This document shows positions 15,770 through 17,444 of a stretch of 17,444 bases of DNA, in pieces. A program made the translations under genes and the position numbers. Source of the DNA: an uncultured Prevotella sp. (lineage in GTDB: Bacteria; Bacteroidota; Bacteroidia; Bacteroidales; Bacteroidaceae); the NCBI GenBank assembly GCA_900770025.1, contig CAAGIW010000002.1, positions 1 to 17,444 on the forward strand, read 5' to 3'. The notes under the pieces are model-generated. The model searched no databases. It saw only the letters and a program-made list of their open reading frames with translations, and was not told the origin of the DNA. Numbering within the stretch: the stretch's first letter is position 1; each line of letters starts with the position of its first letter.

Positions 15770-16531
15770 ATGCCTATGGAAGAGCGTATGTTGACACAAG
15801 AGGAGAAAGAACGGTACAGCAGGCATCTGCGTCTGCCCGAGATAGGGGAACAGGGGCAGCTGCTTCTGCGCGGTTCACGTGTGCTGGTGGTGGGTGCCGG
15901 TGGCTTGGGCTCACCTGTGCTTCAGTATTTGGCAGCAGCCGGCGTGGGCACCTTGGGCATTGTGGATGGCGACAGGGTGGATGTGTCTAACCTGCAGCGC
16001 CAAACTATCCATACCACTGAGGCGATCGGACAGGCAAAGTCTGCTTCGGCAAGTCGGTTCGTTCTTCGTCTCAATCCCCATGTGCAGGTGAGGGAATATC
16101 CGTTTTTCCTTACCCCAGAGAATGTGAAATCCGTTTTTGCAGATTACGATATCATTGTTGACTGTACCGACAATTTTGCGGCACGCTATCTTGTTAATGA
16201 TACGTGTGTGCAGATGGACAAGCCCTTTGTGCATGGCAGCATCTCCCATTTTCAGGGACATCTTTTCACCCATCTGCCGGGCACGGCCTGCTATCGCTGC
16301 CTCTTTCCCGAAGCGCCGCAGCAGACCGACGAACCAGTGGCAGGACCTTTGGGGGTGCTCCCCGGGGTGATTGGAGTGCTGCAGGCCACGGAGGTGGTCA
16401 AGTATATCACCCATATAGGTAAGCTGCTCACCAATGATTTGCTGCTGTTCGATGCGCTCGACCTGTCTTTCCACCATCTCTGTGTCATGCCGTCGGAAGC
16501 TTGTGCGGCCTGTTCTTCCAAAATACCATGA
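15770..16531 (+). CDS. ThiF/MoeB/HesA-family adenylyltransferase (E1-like)
   Basis: This 253-residue protein is an E1-like enzyme that adenylates the C-terminal Gly-Gly of a small sulfur-carrier protein (MoaD- or ThiS-type). Visible motifs are the N-terminal YSRHLRLPEIG, nucleotide-binding GAGGLG (42-47), DGD (66-68) and SNLQRQ (73-78), Lys90, DCTDNFAARYLVND (131-144, with Asp134) and the zinc cysteines Cys174-x2-Cys177 and CAAC near the C terminus. Length equals that of MoeB (about 250). The loop DEPVAGPLGVLPGVIG lacks the cysteine used by ThiF for its acyl-disulfide, so MoeB/HesA-type chemistry is likelier. No carrier protein or other thiamine or molybdopterin gene is in view. It starts 3 nt after the GH43 stop; Met at 15776 or 15788 are alternative starts. 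Its stop overlaps the cbiL start. Confidence 0.9.
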   Translation: MPMEERMLTQEEKERYSRHLRLPEIGEQGQLLLRGSRVLVVGAGGLGSPVLQYLAAAGVGTLGIVDGDRVDVSNLQRQTIHTTEAIGQAKSASASRFVLRLNPHVQVREYPFFLTPENVKSVFADYDIIVDCTDNFAARYLVNDTCVQMDKPFVHGSISHFQGHLFTHLPGTACYRCLFPEAPQQTDEPVAGPLGVLPGVIGVLQATEVVKYITHIGKLLTNDLLLFDALDLSFHHLCVMPSEACAACSSKIP

Positions 16532-17241
16532 AGATGAAACTCCATCCTGTGCATTTCATATCCTTGGGGCCCGGCGATGCCGAACTCATCACCCTCAAAG
16601 GGTTGCGGGCATTGCAGCAGGCTGATTGTGTTTTCTGTCCTGCCACCGTTCGCCGCAGTGGAGAACAGGTATCGCGCTCGGCAGACATCTTGCGCCAACT
16701 TGCGATACCAGAAGACAAAATCAGGCTCTTCACCTTGCCCATGGCGATGGACGGCAGTGCTGCGGCAGATGCCTATGATGCCCTTTTCGAGGAAGTGGCA
16801 CGCCTGTATCAGCAGGGATGCAGCATTGGGGTGGCAGCCGAGGGCGATGTGGGCGTGTATTGCACCATGCACTATGTGCTGGAACGCTTGCAGCACTGCG
16901 GCATAGAGGTGGAGCAGGTGCCGGGCATCCCCTCGTTCGTTGCCTCGGCAGCCCGTGCCCACCTGCATTTGGTGAGCCACAACGAACGGCTCATCGTATT
17001 GCCGGGCAGAGCAGAGACAGAAGAACTGAAACGCCTTGTGGCCACGCTTCACACAGTGGTCATCATGAAACTGTCTCTCTGTGCAGAGGAGGTCAGACGC
17101 TTTGTTGCGCAGCATCCCCTGCTGAACTATCATTATATAGAAAACACGGGATGCGAGTCGGAGTATTACACGGCGGATGCGGAAAGCATCGTGCAGCGCG
17201 ATTTTCCCTATTTCTCACTGCTGATTATCAAGCATTCTTGA
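16528..17241 (+). CDS. cbiL: Precorrin-2/cobalt-factor-2 C20-methyltransferase
   Basis: This 237-residue SAM-dependent tetrapyrrole methylase matches CobI/CbiL, which methylates C20 of precorrin-2 or its cobalt form in corrin ring synthesis. Motifs seen are HFISLGPGDAELITLKG (9-25, with GPGD at 14-17), AEGD (104-107) and PGIPSF (132-137), followed by the AR..L.LVS..ERL.VLPG pattern typical of this methylase. Length fits the family. The ATG at 16528 overlaps the upstream stop (ATGA), which indicates translational coupling to the E1-like gene. A frame extension to TTG 16501 would lie inside that gene and is unlikely. No other cobalamin gene and no cobalamin riboswitch is visible. Other corrin genes may lie elsewhere. 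Whether it acts on cobalt-loaded or metal-free substrate cannot be told. Confidence 0.9.
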   Translation: MKMKLHPVHFISLGPGDAELITLKGLRALQQADCVFCPATVRRSGEQVSRSADILRQLAIPEDKIRLFTLPMAMDGSAAADAYDALFEEVARLYQQGCSIGVAAEGDVGVYCTMHYVLERLQHCGIEVEQVPGIPSFVASAARAHLHLVSHNERLIVLPGRAETEELKRLVATLHTVVIMKLSLCAEEVRRFVAQHPLLNYHYIENTGCESEYYTADAESIVQRDFPYFSLLIIKHS

Positions 17242-17277
17242 TGAAATATTTGGGGCAAAAGACTGATATTTGAGTAT

Positions 17278-17312
17278 GATTTGGTATAAGCCTCATGCGA
17301 TAATCCCAAATC
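17278..17312. repeat. Imperfect inverted repeat downstream of cbiL
   Basis: GATTTGG (17278-17284) and CCAAATC (17306-17312) are exact inverted copies 21 nt apart, with two more paired bases inside after a mismatch. There is no T-run. It could be a weak transcript-end hairpin or part of an unrelated repeat. The rest of 17242-17415 shows no convincing gene. Confidence 0.35.
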
Positions 17313-17342
17313 GGCCATTAGCGTTATGATGATAACTGCTTA

Positions 17343-17350
17343 TATTTTTG
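17343..17350 (+). promoter_or_regulatory. Possible -7 promoter element near the right edge
   Basis: TATTTTTG matches TAnnTTTG, about 65 nt before a possible start codon at 17416. No -33 TTTG is present and the region is AT-rich, so chance is a real possibility. Confidence 0.25.
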
Positions 17351-17415
17351 AACAGATGTCTTTACGTTTTGAAGGAGCAATGGGGTTCCATTGTAACTGA
17401 TAAACGGAAAGACAG

Positions 17416-17444
17416 ATGGCAAAAAGAACCATTTCGTTAAGCCA
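17416..17444 (+). CDS. Possible start of a gene cut by the window end
   Basis: ATG 17416 opens MAKRTISLS and stays open to the window end. A purine-rich GGAAAGACAG precedes it and a -7-like box lies about 65 nt upstream. Nine residues are too few to recognise a family. Confidence 0.3.

Noticed and set aside
16331..16527. Cobalamin riboswitch ahead of cbiL
   Set aside because: The sequence before cbiL is coding sequence of the E1-like gene and shows no B12-box-like element.

Overview
The window looks like chromosome from a pectin-degrading Bacteroidota, most likely a Prevotella/Segatella-type organism. I infer this from protein style (Bacteroidota-type MutS2, secreted GH43 and CE8/CE12 enzymes, a C-terminal tail resembling type IX secretion sorting domains), from A-rich translation start regions, and above all from repeated matches to the Bacteroidota promoter (-33 TTTG, -7 TAnnTTTG) upstream of genes. 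No database search was possible.

Layout. (1) 1-1015: a 22-bp tandem repeat at the left edge, then a leftward polysaccharide-export ABC permease whose ATPase partner would lie outside the window. (2) 1016-1315: divergent intergenic region. (3) 1316-6601: a very large secreted pectin esterase combining an N-terminal SGNH/CE12-type acetylesterase, several beta-sandwich and repeat modules, and a C-terminal CE8 pectin methylesterase. (4) 6602-7204: two hairpins and a convergent LiaF-like membrane protein; one hairpin is built partly from that gene's last codons. (5) 7474-7842: a CrcB/Fluc fluoride channel. (6) 7843-8740: about 900 bp with no intact gene, holding another 22-bp tandem repeat, a decayed HTH regulator and a decayed rhuM. 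(7) 8741-8825: tRNA-Ser(UGA) on the minus strand, with its own terminator and a consensus promoter divergent from that of mutS2. (8) 8961-11519: mutS2. (9) 11602-15766: two secreted GH43 proteins, the first carrying two GH43-like propellers. (10) 15770-17241: an E1-like ThiF/MoeB protein and CbiL, tightly packed and translationally coupled. (11) 17242-17444: mostly non-coding, with a possible gene start at the edge.

How the genes fit together. The esterase protein should remove acetyl and methyl groups from pectin, exposing the backbone; the GH43 proteins should remove arabinose- or galactose-type side chains. Together they form a dispersed pectin/rhamnogalacturonan-I set, although no SusC/SusD pair, pectate lyase or regulator is in view. 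The other genes are housekeeping or stress functions. I did not find a convincing new multi-gene system. The most distinctive observations are the leaderless-looking mutS2 promoter pair, the XRE-rhuM relic beside a tRNA, the coupled E1-like/CbiL pair, and the terminator that overlaps coding sequence.
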